Part shown: in pieces, positions 57,101 through 64,000 of the stretch
How the letters are laid out: every line of letters begins with the position of its first letter
Numbering within the stretch: the first letter of the stretch is position 1
Source: Struthidea cinerea
Lineage: Eukaryota; Chordata; Aves; Passeriformes; Corcoracidae
DNA: 64,000 nucleotides
Direction of reading: 5' to 3'
Assembly (NCBI GenBank): GCA_013397865.1
Contig: VZTI01000687.1
Coordinates: forward strand, 1,653,559 to 1,717,558
Notes under the pieces: model-generated
The model's database searches: none
The model's input: the letters and a program-made list of their open reading frames with translations, nothing else
Told to the model about the DNA's origin: nothing
Translations under genes and position numbers: made by a program

Positions 57101-60100
57101 ACCCAATTTTTGCCAGAGTTAACTTTGCCCTAACCCACGGCTAACTAGGATATGATCTGTATCCACCCATCACTGTGATTTTATTCCTCATTTTTACAGG
57201 GACAGCAGGGGAACAGTGTCCTTTGGAGAAGTGTTTGTGTATGGTTGGAAAGCAGATGGGGGTGGGTGATTTTCAAAATAAGTTTTGGAATAGTTTTTGC
57301 CCACCAAGGAATTTGACCAGCAATTGAGCACATCTCCTTAGCAAGCTCTGTGTCTGCAGGCCCAATAATTTATCTAGAACAAGAGACCACCTAGAATTAA
57401 TTTATTAAAGCTTTTGACATGTGACAGCTGATCTATCACATTATTTGAAGAGATGATTACTACTCTCTAAGTGTGGGGGGTTTTATGTTTTCCAGAAATG
57501 TTGTAAGGCATCTAGAAATGCGCTGGAATTCCTACCTGATGCATTGACTGTTTTCTGGAAAAATCACCTGAGAGAAGTGGATTTTTCTGAGAACTTACTA
57601 AAAGAAGTTCCAGCAGGACTCTTCCAGCTTGAAGTAAGTGTCATTTCTTCATAGTTCTCACATTATTTTTCCTAATTCTGACTCAGACCTCGAACTGGCT
57701 GCCTGGTTAAGGTAGGAGCCTATGTGCTGGTTTGAAGTGGTGCAATTGCACTGAGCCCCGGAGCAGGCTGTCACCCCCTGAATCACCACATTCAGGCCCT
57801 CGTACAGTGAGATATGATATCTAGTTTCTGACACAGGTCTTCTGAGAACTCTCTGGCTGGCTGTGGTTTGCAGAATTTGAGAGCACAGTTTGGAAGACAG
57901 GCCCTGCATTGTAGCTTCAGGCTCCAGCCATTGAAATATTGATGTACTCAAGTACACTCACAAATAGTTGTGCTTTTTCTTAAAAAAACACACACCAGTG
58001 TTGTGTAATTATGAGTTAGTCTTTCTGTTCTGAAAATAGCGTATTTGAATGCCCTAAACAGTGCTACTTGGGGCCTCTGTGATCTTAAAGGTTGTAGATT
58101 GAATAATTCTTTCCTGTGGACACCACACATCCATGGTTGTATGTCAAAATTCTTCAGAATTTCTGCTTTCACATGCTGTTGACATGAAACCAAGCAGAAC
58201 TTGGGGTTTCCTCCAAGCTTTCCTGCAAGATTGTGAAACTCAGAGTCGTGGAGAAAGAAACAGAGGTGAATCTATGTAGAAGTTCCGTGCTTTTCCCTGC
58301 TGGCCTCTGCAGGAAGGATGCAGAAGTGATGGGTCATATCCATGTCCAGTCCTGATCTCAGGATCTGCTGCAAGGGTGCCTTTTACTCCTGCTGTAACAA
58401 GAGGGTTGAACTCCCTCAGCTCTTTCCAGCGATCCCTGCACATTTGGCTTTGCTCTCTGGTGGCCATTTGTTTCCAATTGGCATTTCTCCTGAAACAGAG
58501 TGAATCCTGTGGACTATTGTCTCTGAAACTTGGTTTTTCTGAATGCATTGAGAATCATCCCAGGGGGTGGGAGCCACCATGACAGATATTAAACACTAGA
58601 TGGTGCTTCCAGGGCACAATTCTTGCGTGCTGCTGCTCAGAGGTTGCTGAGGGGTGCAAAGGCACCAGGACAGGGGAGACCTCAGTGCAGTCTTTGCTGA
58701 TGTTTTCAAAGTTAGTGAGCCTTGGATGCCCTAAATAGTGTCAGTTCTTATCCATATCTCTTCAGCATTATATTCATAAAAGAAATAAATATCAAGCCTT
58801 TTCAGTGCCCCAAGGGCCAGAGTGTGGTGAGCAAATAGAAGGTGAAACCCCATGCCTAGAGGAGCCTGGTTGCAGAGTTTGTGTTGGTGAACAGGGCTGG
58901 GCTCGTGCTCCAGCCCTCTCCAAAAGCAGATGTGGGAAAGGGGAGAAATGGGCAGTAACATGTTCCTACAGATAATGTATTATTTTTATGTAGGAACAGC
59001 AATGAACTGTCTTCTCCCTGGGAAAAAGAGACAGCAGAGGAGGCCTGCGACTTGAAAGCGCATCTCATGGGACAGTCATTTATCACTGTAGTTGCAGTGT
59101 AGTTTATCACTACTGGCCTTTGCATGTTTTGCAAGGAATCTCGAGACTGGGAGCAGCTCAGTCCTTAATACCATGTGTACTCCAGAAATGTGGTGTTAAG
59201 AGAAACAGAAACCTCCTCAGCTTTCCTGGCTCTTGCCTTCTAAAGAAACCATCCAAGCCATATCTTAGTTCTCTAGACTAGTTTGCCTCTCCCTAGTTTG
59301 CTTCTTCTGAAGACAGCTGGCCCCCTCTGGGTGGGATAATTCGGGTAAGACTCTGGTCAGCTTTTCCACTTCACAAGCTGGCCGAGGCACCTTAATCTGG
59401 ATGCTGCAGTCCCTTCTCTCAGGTGTCATCTCACACCCTTTTGCATGCTGTGGCAGCAGGTTTGAAGGAAGTTTGTCTGCCACTGCCGTTGTGTCCCTTC
59501 TGGAGGCCCCCATTCTCACCCTGAAAGGAAGTAAAAATGGAGAACTTAGAGAGAAGAGGCAATTTAAAAGGACTAGAGATCTCCAGAATTTCAGTCATGA
59601 AGAACCACAGCTAGCTGGCAGTCACTTATTCTCCCCCAGGCACAGAAGTATTGGAGAGAAGCTCCCCAGGCTCTCAGCTCCCTGCAGAGTGGCCTTGGTC
59701 AGCGTTTGGGGGCAATACAGACACAGTGACTGAAAGTGAACACCCCAGTTAGACCCCACGGGACACAGTTTGGGCTAATTCTGGCACGTGCAGCCTCCCT
59801 TGCCTCCCGCCCTCTGCCCAGGGCTGTTCTGGGGAGAAGTCTGAGGCATTGTCCTTGCACAGCCCCATGCTGACACTTGGAGAGATCCCCACACCAGGAG
59901 CCAAGGGCAGGCTGGGCCCTCCTTCCAGGGGAGCATGACTGACAGCATTGGCTGTCAGGATTCAGCTTTCCAGCCCTTTCCTCCAGTGGCTCGCTCTGTC
60001 CTCCGCAGTTTTGTATTCCCTTCACTTTCCCCAAATCCCAGCAAAGCCCAGTGCTGCCCCTCTCCATCACTAGAGGGAGCGTTTCGCACGAAGATTCCCA

Positions 60101-62532
60101 TTCCAGCAGCTGCTGGTTGTCCACTGCTTATGTCACATGGACACGTCATATTTTTCCAATCTGAAAAAAGGCCAACAAACTGGCTTCATGAGACACTGTT
60201 AATCCTGCTCGATGTAAAGGGGCATAAACCTTTTCTATTGTGTGGAGCACATAAAACATTTAACATACTTGACACTGAAGTTTCTGCTGGTAAAACATGA
60301 TTTCCATGGGGTATAATTCATTAATATTGCTGTACTTCTGGCAGGAGATAATTCAGCTGACATTCTGCTTATCTCAGTTTTTCATGGAGGGGGACTTGCT
60401 GAATAAACCTGGTTGGAAACTCTACAGACGACACTGCTTTTCAGTGGAAAATTGTATTTTCAGCCAAATGAAAATGATCGTTCGCGCCTCAGCATTATTA
60501 AGGGCAGATGGAAGAGCATAAACTTCACAAATCTGAATGGGAACTGCATTTTTTTTTTCTTTTATATTTCAGTTAAATTTAAAGGAGATCTCATGTTTAA
60601 CTTGATATTTCCAGCTGAATCCTATCTGTGTGGTGTTAACTGTATGGTATCAATCAGCTTCACTTGTTTTTAAAATTCCTGTCTCTGGTGGGAGGGGGAA
60701 CAAAAAGGAGATGTGTAACTTGTATGAATCTTGGAAAGTGAATATAAATCCTGTCCATTTTAATAGAGATGTCATTAAAAAAGCAGTCAGAACTTTTCCT
60801 TGTGTGAAGTAGTTCATATTTTGCACATTGATTTTGTGCATGTACAGCAGGTGTAAATCCAATCTGACACCAGCTTATACAAACACACACACATATATAT
60901 AATCCATACGTGGCATCCTGTGTTGGTAAATCAGACTGTTCTTTTCCATTTGGAAAGGTTTCCTCACTAAAAAGTAAAATGTCTTCTTGCATGGGCTGTT
61001 TCCAACTGCATCTGTCAGCAAGTGGAGCAATAATCTCCCCGGAGTGAGTGGTGCTGCTCCGTGCAGAACTTGCTGGGGACAGGGAGGAAATGTTTGCATG
61101 CTGGGCAGCACGGACAGGATGTTCTGATGAATAAGATGTACTTTCTTCGTGTTTCTGTTATTTAATAGCCACGCTTAAAAAGCTCTTTCTGTGTGTTTGG
61201 TGCTCTCTAACTCCAGGCTGTTCCTCTCCTAGGCTTTGGTGTCCCTGAAGCTGCTGGGAAATCAGTTAGTTACGTTGCCTTCACAGGATAAGTGGAATTG
61301 CAAACAACTTAAGTCGCTGGATCTTTCAAAAAACCAGCTTGGGAAGTAAGTGTTTCTTTCAAGTGTTGGCCAAGAAAACAAAAGCTGAAGAAATAATAGC
61401 AAACCAAATCCCTTATGTAACACAAAGGGTGTCAGGAGAGAATTAATCACCTGCATAGAAGGCATTGATACCCACATACCGTGTCCCCAAGTATATTGTG
61501 TGTCTGTGACAGTGATGAATTATCCTTTGCTGATTCTTTGGGCATTTAGCACACTGTATCATTTATTAAGTGGATAGATTATTGATAATGGCAGTTTAAT
61601 TTCAGAGCATGTAAGAATTTCTTCAGCCCAGTGTGTGGTTCATCACTACAAATACAAGTTTGTGGGGAGCATATCTTAACCATAAACCATCTGGCTGGAC
61701 TGCAGTTATTAGTTAGTGTGGGAGTATTGTTTTGGAAAAAATGAAAAGTCTTTGTTTTTTAAATGGAAGTATAACCAGCTGCAAGTTCATAGAGAAGATT
61801 TCCAACCTAAAGGATTCTGTGATTCTAAGACTGACATTAATAAGGTCATCCAATGGAAGAGTGATGTTCTTCTGTTTAGAAATTCCAGTAGGGATGTTTA
61901 ACATAGAGAGTTAACGGTCCTTTATCATCTCCAAAACTGCACTGAAATGTGTCATGCTGATGTCTTCTCATTTGGGTGCCTGTCCAACACAGCTTTTGGA
62001 GTCCTTTGGAGTTTCTGTGTCAGCTGCAAAAAACAAATCACCACTTTTTGAATGTCCCAGTGCATTTCCAGAGTCATGCTGATGGGTCATCTTGTCCGAG
62101 ACTCCCTGGGGAGGGTGGGCAGTGGCAGCAGGTCGGTTCTCCAGTGCTTCTCATGAAGCTCCTTCAATTTGCTGTTTGACAACCACTTAACCCTGACACC
62201 CATAAAGCCAGGGGTCAAGTGCTCCTGCCCTGGGAGCTCGGAGCGCTGCCTTGAGGAGCTCTGTTGATTTGCCAGGAGAAAACCACTGGGCTGGACAAGT
62301 GTTGGTGGAGTCTGATTGCACAGCGGGTTTCAATCCCATCTCTCCAGAGCAGGTGGGATCCTGTGAGAGCTGTGAGTGGGGCCAGGCTCTGCCCTGTGTA
62401 GCTCAGCATCTTTCTGAGATCTTTCCCCCACGTCCCTGTTTTGTTTGGCCCACAGGAGCGATGAGGGATTTAAAACGAAGCGGATCCCCTTTTTCACCAC
62501 CAAGAACAGAGTGCGAGGTGGCCCGGAGGCAG
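30062..62532 (+). CDS. LRRK1: LRRK1, leucine-rich repeat serine/threonine kinase 1 (coding exons 2-12, 3' part missing)
   Basis: ROCO-family multidomain kinase acting in endosomal traffic and bone resorption, with Rab7 among its reported substrates (family knowledge). Exons join in frame: 30062-30170, 46564-46727, 47566-47737, 50033-50212, 50820-50968, 55654-55880, 56384-56511, 56648-56811, 57496-57633, 61233-61345 and 62456-62532. That is 540 codons plus one base, from a protein of about 2,000 residues. An N-terminal leader (1-91) contains MYWCVG. Ankyrin-type repeats follow at about residues 92-245 (AAYGDLQAVRYLL, AAYFGHKDIVKELL, ACQQGHLDIVKLL, AAIKAGNEDVAVFLL). Leucine-rich repeats start at about residue 275 with ITELDLSANCLVSLP and continue to KSLDLSKNQLGK. 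The ROC GTPase, COR and kinase exons are right of the window. The ankyrin block and this near-collinear match to human LRRK1 distinguish it from LRRK2. Confidence 0.95.
30723..30749. repeat. poly-T tract (27 bases)
   Basis: Uninterrupted run of 27 T. It could be the complement of a retroposon A-tail, but nothing recognisable precedes it on the minus strand. Polymorphic length is likely. Confidence 0.95.
31641..31670. repeat. perfect 10-bp inverted repeat (hairpin)
   Basis: Arms CCTTGTACAG and CTGTACAAGG flank a 10-base loop, and GGATCC occurs on both sides. It could extrude a cruciform or form an RNA hairpin. No T-run follows to suggest a terminator. Confidence 0.9.
31810..32215 (+). promoter_or_regulatory. 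CpG-rich patch with AP-1 and TATA-like motifs (candidate internal promoter or enhancer)
   Basis: CpG density between 31810 and 32150 is clearly above that of the surrounding intron. A consensus AP-1 site TGACTCA lies at 31857-31863. A TATAAA in the context gctataaagc lies at 32206-32211 on the + strand, just after the patch. It may be an alternative LRRK1 promoter or an enhancer. This is inference from composition only. Confidence 0.3.
32341..32424. repeat. 28-bp minisatellite, three copies
   Basis: Three head-to-tail 28-bp copies beginning cctgtatcccagcaggatgc. Copies 1 and 2 are identical, and copy 3 differs by one A-to-G change. Near identity implies recent tandem duplication or slippage. 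The array is open in some frames, but no coding function is suggested. Confidence 0.95.
33805..33875 (+). mobile_element. CR1 LINE 3'-end fragment
   Basis: Contains 'gtggactcaatgatcctgat', 'gggtcccttccaactcaacc' and a 'ttctaattctatgattt' tail, the standard 3' terminus of avian CR1 in + orientation. Only about the last 70 bp can be recognised. Confidence 0.8.
35550..35708 (-). mobile_element. CR1 LINE 3'-end fragment, reverse orientation
   Basis: Starts with 'aaatcatagaatcatggaat', then 'aaaagacctttaaggtcact', 'cagcacagccaagcccacca', 'aaaccgtgtccccaagtgcc' and 'ccccagggatggtgactcaa'. This is the complement of the 3' portion of a CR1 subfamily common in songbirds. The element is 5'-truncated and lies on the minus strand. 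Confidence 0.88.
41494..41512. repeat. 19-bp GC-rich palindrome
   Basis: Nine-base perfect arms (CAGGGAGGC / GCCTCCCTG) around a single central G. A dimeric protein-binding site is possible, but there is no specific evidence for one. Confidence 0.85.
42061..42075 (+). promoter_or_regulatory. SOX-OCT composite-like site
   Basis: CTTTGTTATGCAGCT matches the composite HMG plus POU motif (CWTTGTYATGCAAAT) at 13 of 15 positions. It sits in LRRK1 intron 2. Single motif matches of this kind are weak evidence of function. Confidence 0.25.
46564..46727 (+). CDS. LRRK1: LRRK1 exon 3
   Basis: 164 bp. With the G from exon 2 it reads GAVDMGGKQSTSGDVSVIQT and then PVTESIQDAYKAGDASKAQE LIRLSCEETALQVEK, aligned with human GAGDTGGKPSTRGGD onward. 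The acceptor is tttcctgcag. The donor AAG|gttagg is weak (T at +3) and falls in three tandem GGTTA copies. The frame stays open for another 160 codons past the donor, to a TAA at 47208-47210. Confidence 0.92.
46728..47565 (+). other. LRRK1: LRRK1 intron 3 (with open extension of exon 3)
   Basis: 838 bp. The first 480 bases continue the exon 3 frame without a stop. A canonical AATAAA occurs at 47341-47346. Otherwise no element is recognised. The exon 4 acceptor is ccttcaccag. Confidence 0.75.
47566..47737 (+). CDS. LRRK1: LRRK1 exon 4 (ankyrin repeats)
   Basis: 172 bp encoding CQLLGIAAAYGDLQAVRYLL and then KEALVVLPTEPNDDNAAVVA AYFGHKDIVKELLDSLR plus one base of Gly. The LPTEPxDDNxAVVAAYFGH block is nearly identical to human LRRK1. 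Two ankyrin-type helix pairs are visible. Donor CGTG|gtaagc. Confidence 0.95.
47738..50032 (+). other. LRRK1: LRRK1 intron 4
   Basis: 2.3 kb intron. It contains a short imperfect tandem of 'ttggatctggatgcaa' type units at about 49636-49694. No gene or mobile element is recognised. Confidence 0.8.
49636..49694. repeat. short imperfect tandem repeat
   Basis: Roughly 22-bp units, 'ttggatctggatgcaatgtc' type, with a shorter first unit (ttggatctaatgtctg), a full second copy and a diverged third. Intronic, and probably a replication-slippage product. Confidence 0.75.
50033..50212 (+). CDS. LRRK1: LRRK1 exon 5 (ankyrin repeats)
   Basis: 180 bp encoding PNTCQQLLNWMLAIACQQGH and then LDIVKLLIRAYSADPESCAV RKNEFPVLIRLPLYAAIKA plus one base. 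NWMLAxACQxGH and ADPESxAVRKNEFPV are LRRK1-specific. Acceptor gttggtag; donor GCAG|gtgtgt. Confidence 0.95.
50213..50819 (+). other. LRRK1: LRRK1 intron 5
   Basis: 607 bp intron without recognisable elements. Acceptor ttctccaaag. Confidence 0.85.
50820..50968 (+). CDS. LRRK1: LRRK1 exon 6 (last ankyrin repeat)
   Basis: 149 bp. It completes Gly and encodes NEDVAVFLLRNGAFFCSYIL and then MDSPESSKHLLRKYFIETTP LPGSAPAKT. It matches the human segment linking the ankyrin block to the leucine-rich repeats. Donor ACA|gtaagt, phase 0. Confidence 0.95.
50969..55653 (+). other. LRRK1: LRRK1 intron 6
   Basis: 4.7 kb intron with poly-A/T runs (for example near 52094 and 52310). I see no coding exon, RNA gene or clear transposon. 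Confidence 0.8.
55654..55880 (+). CDS. LRRK1: LRRK1 exon 7 (start of leucine-rich repeats)
   Basis: 227 bp encoding ALCVNWSNLKLPWVDLDWLI and then DISCQITELDLSANCLVSLP SVIPWGLINLRKLSLADNQL TELPSVQSSDEIICT plus two bases of Arg. ITELDLSANCL and LRKLSLADNQL are the first two LRR segments (LxxLxLxxN). Acceptor acatatgcag; donor AAG|gtgcgt. Confidence 0.96.
55881..56383 (+). other. LRRK1: LRRK1 intron 7
   Basis: 503 bp intron. Nothing is recognised in it. Confidence 0.85.
56384..56511 (+). CDS. LRRK1: LRRK1 exon 8 (leucine-rich repeats)
   Basis: 128 bp encoding LLEVDVSSNRLSTLPTGFLH and then LKNLKKLIASKNYMEKLFDE EN plus one base. The repeats LLEVDVSSNRL and LKKLIASKNYM are visible. Acceptor tactcatag; donor AACA|gtacgt. 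Confidence 0.95.
56512..56647 (+). other. LRRK1: LRRK1 intron 8
   Basis: Short 136-bp intron with a gtacgt donor and a tgttttctag acceptor. No internal feature. Confidence 0.9.
56648..56811 (+). CDS. LRRK1: LRRK1 exon 9 (leucine-rich repeats)
   Basis: 164 bp encoding TNWIGLRKLQEFDVSDNRLV and then ELPTVFLYCFKSLNILNVSR NQLKVFPDPWACPL. TNWIGLRKLQE and KVFPDPWACPL are near-identical to human. Donor CTG|gtaagt, phase 0. Confidence 0.96.
56812..57495 (+). other. LRRK1: LRRK1 intron 9
   Basis: 684 bp intron. Nothing is recognised beyond normal splice signals (gtaagt, gttttccag). Confidence 0.85.
57496..57633 (+). CDS. LRRK1: LRRK1 exon 10 (leucine-rich repeats)
   Basis: 138 bp (46 codons), phase 0, encoding KCCKASRNALEFLPDALTVF and then WKNHLREVDFSENLLKEVPA GLFQLE. 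The KCCKASRNALE and FWKNHL segments match human LRRK1. Donor GAA|gtaagt. Confidence 0.96.
57634..61232 (+). other. LRRK1: LRRK1 intron 10
   Basis: 3.6 kb intron with a small CA/TA microsatellite at about 60881-60900. No gene or clear mobile element. Acceptor cctctcctag. Confidence 0.8.
60881..60900. repeat. short (CA)n(TA)n microsatellite
   Basis: Five or so CA dinucleotides followed by TA dinucleotides. Probably variable in length. Confidence 0.8.
61233..61345 (+). CDS. LRRK1: LRRK1 exon 11 (leucine-rich repeats)
   Basis: 113 bp encoding ALVSLKLLGNQLVTLPSQDK and then WNCKQLKSLDLSKNQLG plus two bases of Lys. Two LRR motifs are visible (LVSLKLLGNQL, LKSLDLSKNQL). Donor GGGAA|gtaagt. Confidence 0.95.
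61346..62455 (+). other. LRRK1: LRRK1 intron 11
   Basis: 1.1 kb intron. A CR1-tail-like fragment may lie at about 61795-61832 (listed separately). Otherwise unremarkable. Confidence 0.85.
61795..61832 (+). mobile_element. possible CR1 tail remnant
   Basis: 'atttccaacctaaaggattc' followed by 'tgtgattctaag' resembles the 3' tail of avian CR1 (ttccaacc...attctgtgattctatg). It is too short for a firm call. Confidence 0.4.
62456..62532 (+). CDS. LRRK1: LRRK1 exon 12
   Basis: 77 bp. It completes Lys and encodes SDEGFKTKRIPFFTTKNRVR and then GGPEA plus one base. The core KTKRIxFFTT matches the human basic inter-repeat loop. Acceptor ggcccacag; donor GCAG|gtaagg. Confidence 0.93.
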
Positions 62533-64000
62533 GTAAGGCACACATGGAGTGCTGGGAATGCCAGGTGAGCTGGGAAGCAGCAGGAATCTGCAGTTCGGCT
62601 GGAGGGAAAGCAGAGTAAATTCCTCTGCAATTTAAAGTGCAACTGCATTTCATTAAGAGGAAATATATTTAGATTAAATGTTTCTGAAGAAATGATGCAA
62701 CTGGTTGGTACCACCAATATATGAAGATGGAAAAGGAGTGAAACCTGTTTCTTTTGCTCTTTCACGAAGGTTGTGCCTTTTAGCCAGAGTACTAAGTGGT
62801 ATGTTGAAGGGAAATTAACCCATAATTATCCATGTGGCTCCTAGGATTATTTCTGTTGCTGACTTTGTAAATGGCACATTTTCCCCTGCCTGTGATTTGC
62901 ACCCTCAGTTTGGGGCAGAGCTGATGAGATGCACGTGAAATCCCAGAGAGAACAAAGGGATATCTGAAGATATTGCTCCGCTTCCTGCTCTCTGTGGGAT
63001 TCATCTGCATTTCTTTTGTTTGTTGTTTTATTTTAAAGCACTTGGGGAGTTTTCTCATTCTGGCTGCCTGCAGAATGCCTGGCTCTAAACATTCCTTGCC
63101 AGTTACAGAGTGGGATAGAGCTGGCGTCGTCCTGACGCACATCCGAGCAGCCCTTGACTGCTCGTGGGAGGAAGAGGCCCTCCTGCAGCAAATCCTTCCC
63201 TCAGTTCCCCTGAAAATTGTGCCTGAGGTGAAATTGATAAATGAACCATCTACAGCCATAGCTGTAGGTCAGGGCTGGATATTCTCACCTTCAGTCAGCA
63301 ACTGTGAGAGGCAGAGGCTCTACCTGGACCTCTGGGCAAGGCTGATCCTGCCTTGTTTTCCTGTCTATGGAAGTAGAGGCTGCTGTGCTGAGTAAAGTGT
63401 GTGTGCCCCCCGAGGGGGAGAAGAGGTTGGTCTGTGCTGTTTCACAAGCAGGAAATGGAAATAGAAATGCTGCGACATTGTTGGAATAGGGAACGACTGG
63501 AAAAGGAGTCTGAACCTTGTGAATCTGTGGAGTCTGACACACCCTCAGAGCTTCGCTGTGAAGTGCTACAGCAGCATTTCCCAGAGGGGAGAGAAGGGCA
63601 GGAGCCAGCAGGCAAAGGCAGCTAAAACCAGCTCTAAAAGGGAATTGCTGTCCTAATGAAAATCTCTACATGCTGCAAGCCCAGCATAACCCCCTGCAGA
63701 AAGCAGGAGACGATGGGTTCTGCATCAGTAACATTTGAACAGCCGTGGCACGCTACACCCTGATGCAATCTGGAGCTGCCTCAGGTGGCCTAAGATAGCA
63801 GGGGGGCACAGAGTAGCCCACCTGGCTGGTGCCACGGTGTAGCAGCCACGGAGACAGAGCAAAGCCAGCTCATCCTTTTCTCTCTGCTCCTCTGCCAAGT
63901 ATAGCTTGGTGAGATGAGAGGATGTGGCCAAGAATTTAAACATCAAGAGAAAACAGAAGCTGGAGTACATCAGATGCTCACAGAAGTCTCCTGGTGAGGT
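62533..64000 (+). other. LRRK1: LRRK1 intron 12 (partial)
   Basis: The next human exon would encode a segment like [20 protein letters not shown]. No frame in these 1.47 kb resembles it, so the window ends inside the intron. A 155-codon minus-strand frame at 62792-63259 has no recognisable homology. Confidence 0.75.

Noticed and set aside
59699..60300. 141-codon minus and 121-codon plus overlapping open frames in intron 10
   Set aside because: Chance open frames in intronic sequence, without motif or homology.
62792..63395. 155-codon minus and 140-codon plus frames in intron 12
   Set aside because: Neither resembles LRRK1 exon 13 or another family, and they overlap in antisense.

Overview
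The window looks like nuclear DNA from a bird, most likely a passerine. It has spaced coding exons with GT/AG splice sites and moderately short introns. It carries several 3'-terminal fragments of CR1 LINEs, the dominant avian retrotransposon. It also carries one short element with a tRNA-Ile-like head joined to a CR1-like tail, the architecture of the passerine SINE TguSINE1. The species cannot be named from the sequence alone.

Two protein-coding genes lie head to tail on the + strand. The first is ALDH1A3 (retinaldehyde dehydrogenase 3), entered part way: the window opens in intron 3 and contains exons 4-13 (1895-22557, 397 codons plus stop) and a roughly 2.6 kb 3' UTR ending near 25175. 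The catalytic Cys, the general-base Glu and the oxyanion-hole Asn are all present. After a gap of about 1.3 kb a CpG island (about 26450-27530) marks the promoter and non-coding first exon of LRRK1 (leucine-rich repeat kinase 1). LRRK1 coding exons 2-12 lie between 30062 and 62532 and encode about the first 540 residues: a short N-terminal leader, the ankyrin repeats and most of the leucine-rich repeats. The ROC, COR and kinase exons are beyond the right edge. The ALDH1A3-LRRK1 order and orientation match human 15q26.3, so this is conserved synteny.

The rest is intron and a short intergenic spacer. It holds CR1 fragments, the SINE, a probable solo endogenous-retrovirus LTR fragment in ALDH1A3 intron 6, a three-copy 28-bp minisatellite and a 27-bp poly-T tract in LRRK1 intron 2, and some candidate regulatory patches. 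Most other open frames are chance frames in introns or in the CpG island.

I see no operon, CRISPR array, viral genome or novel enzymatic system. The observations most worth checking are: a CpG-retaining patch with a perfect POU octamer in ALDH1A3 intron 10; a weak, triplicated splice donor at LRRK1 exon 3 followed by a 160-codon open extension and a poly(A) signal; a CpG-rich, TATA-containing patch in LRRK1 intron 2; and a Glu-to-Lys change in the cofactor-binding loop of ALDH1A3. All exon calls come from reading-frame continuity, splice signals and remembered family sequence; no alignment was run.
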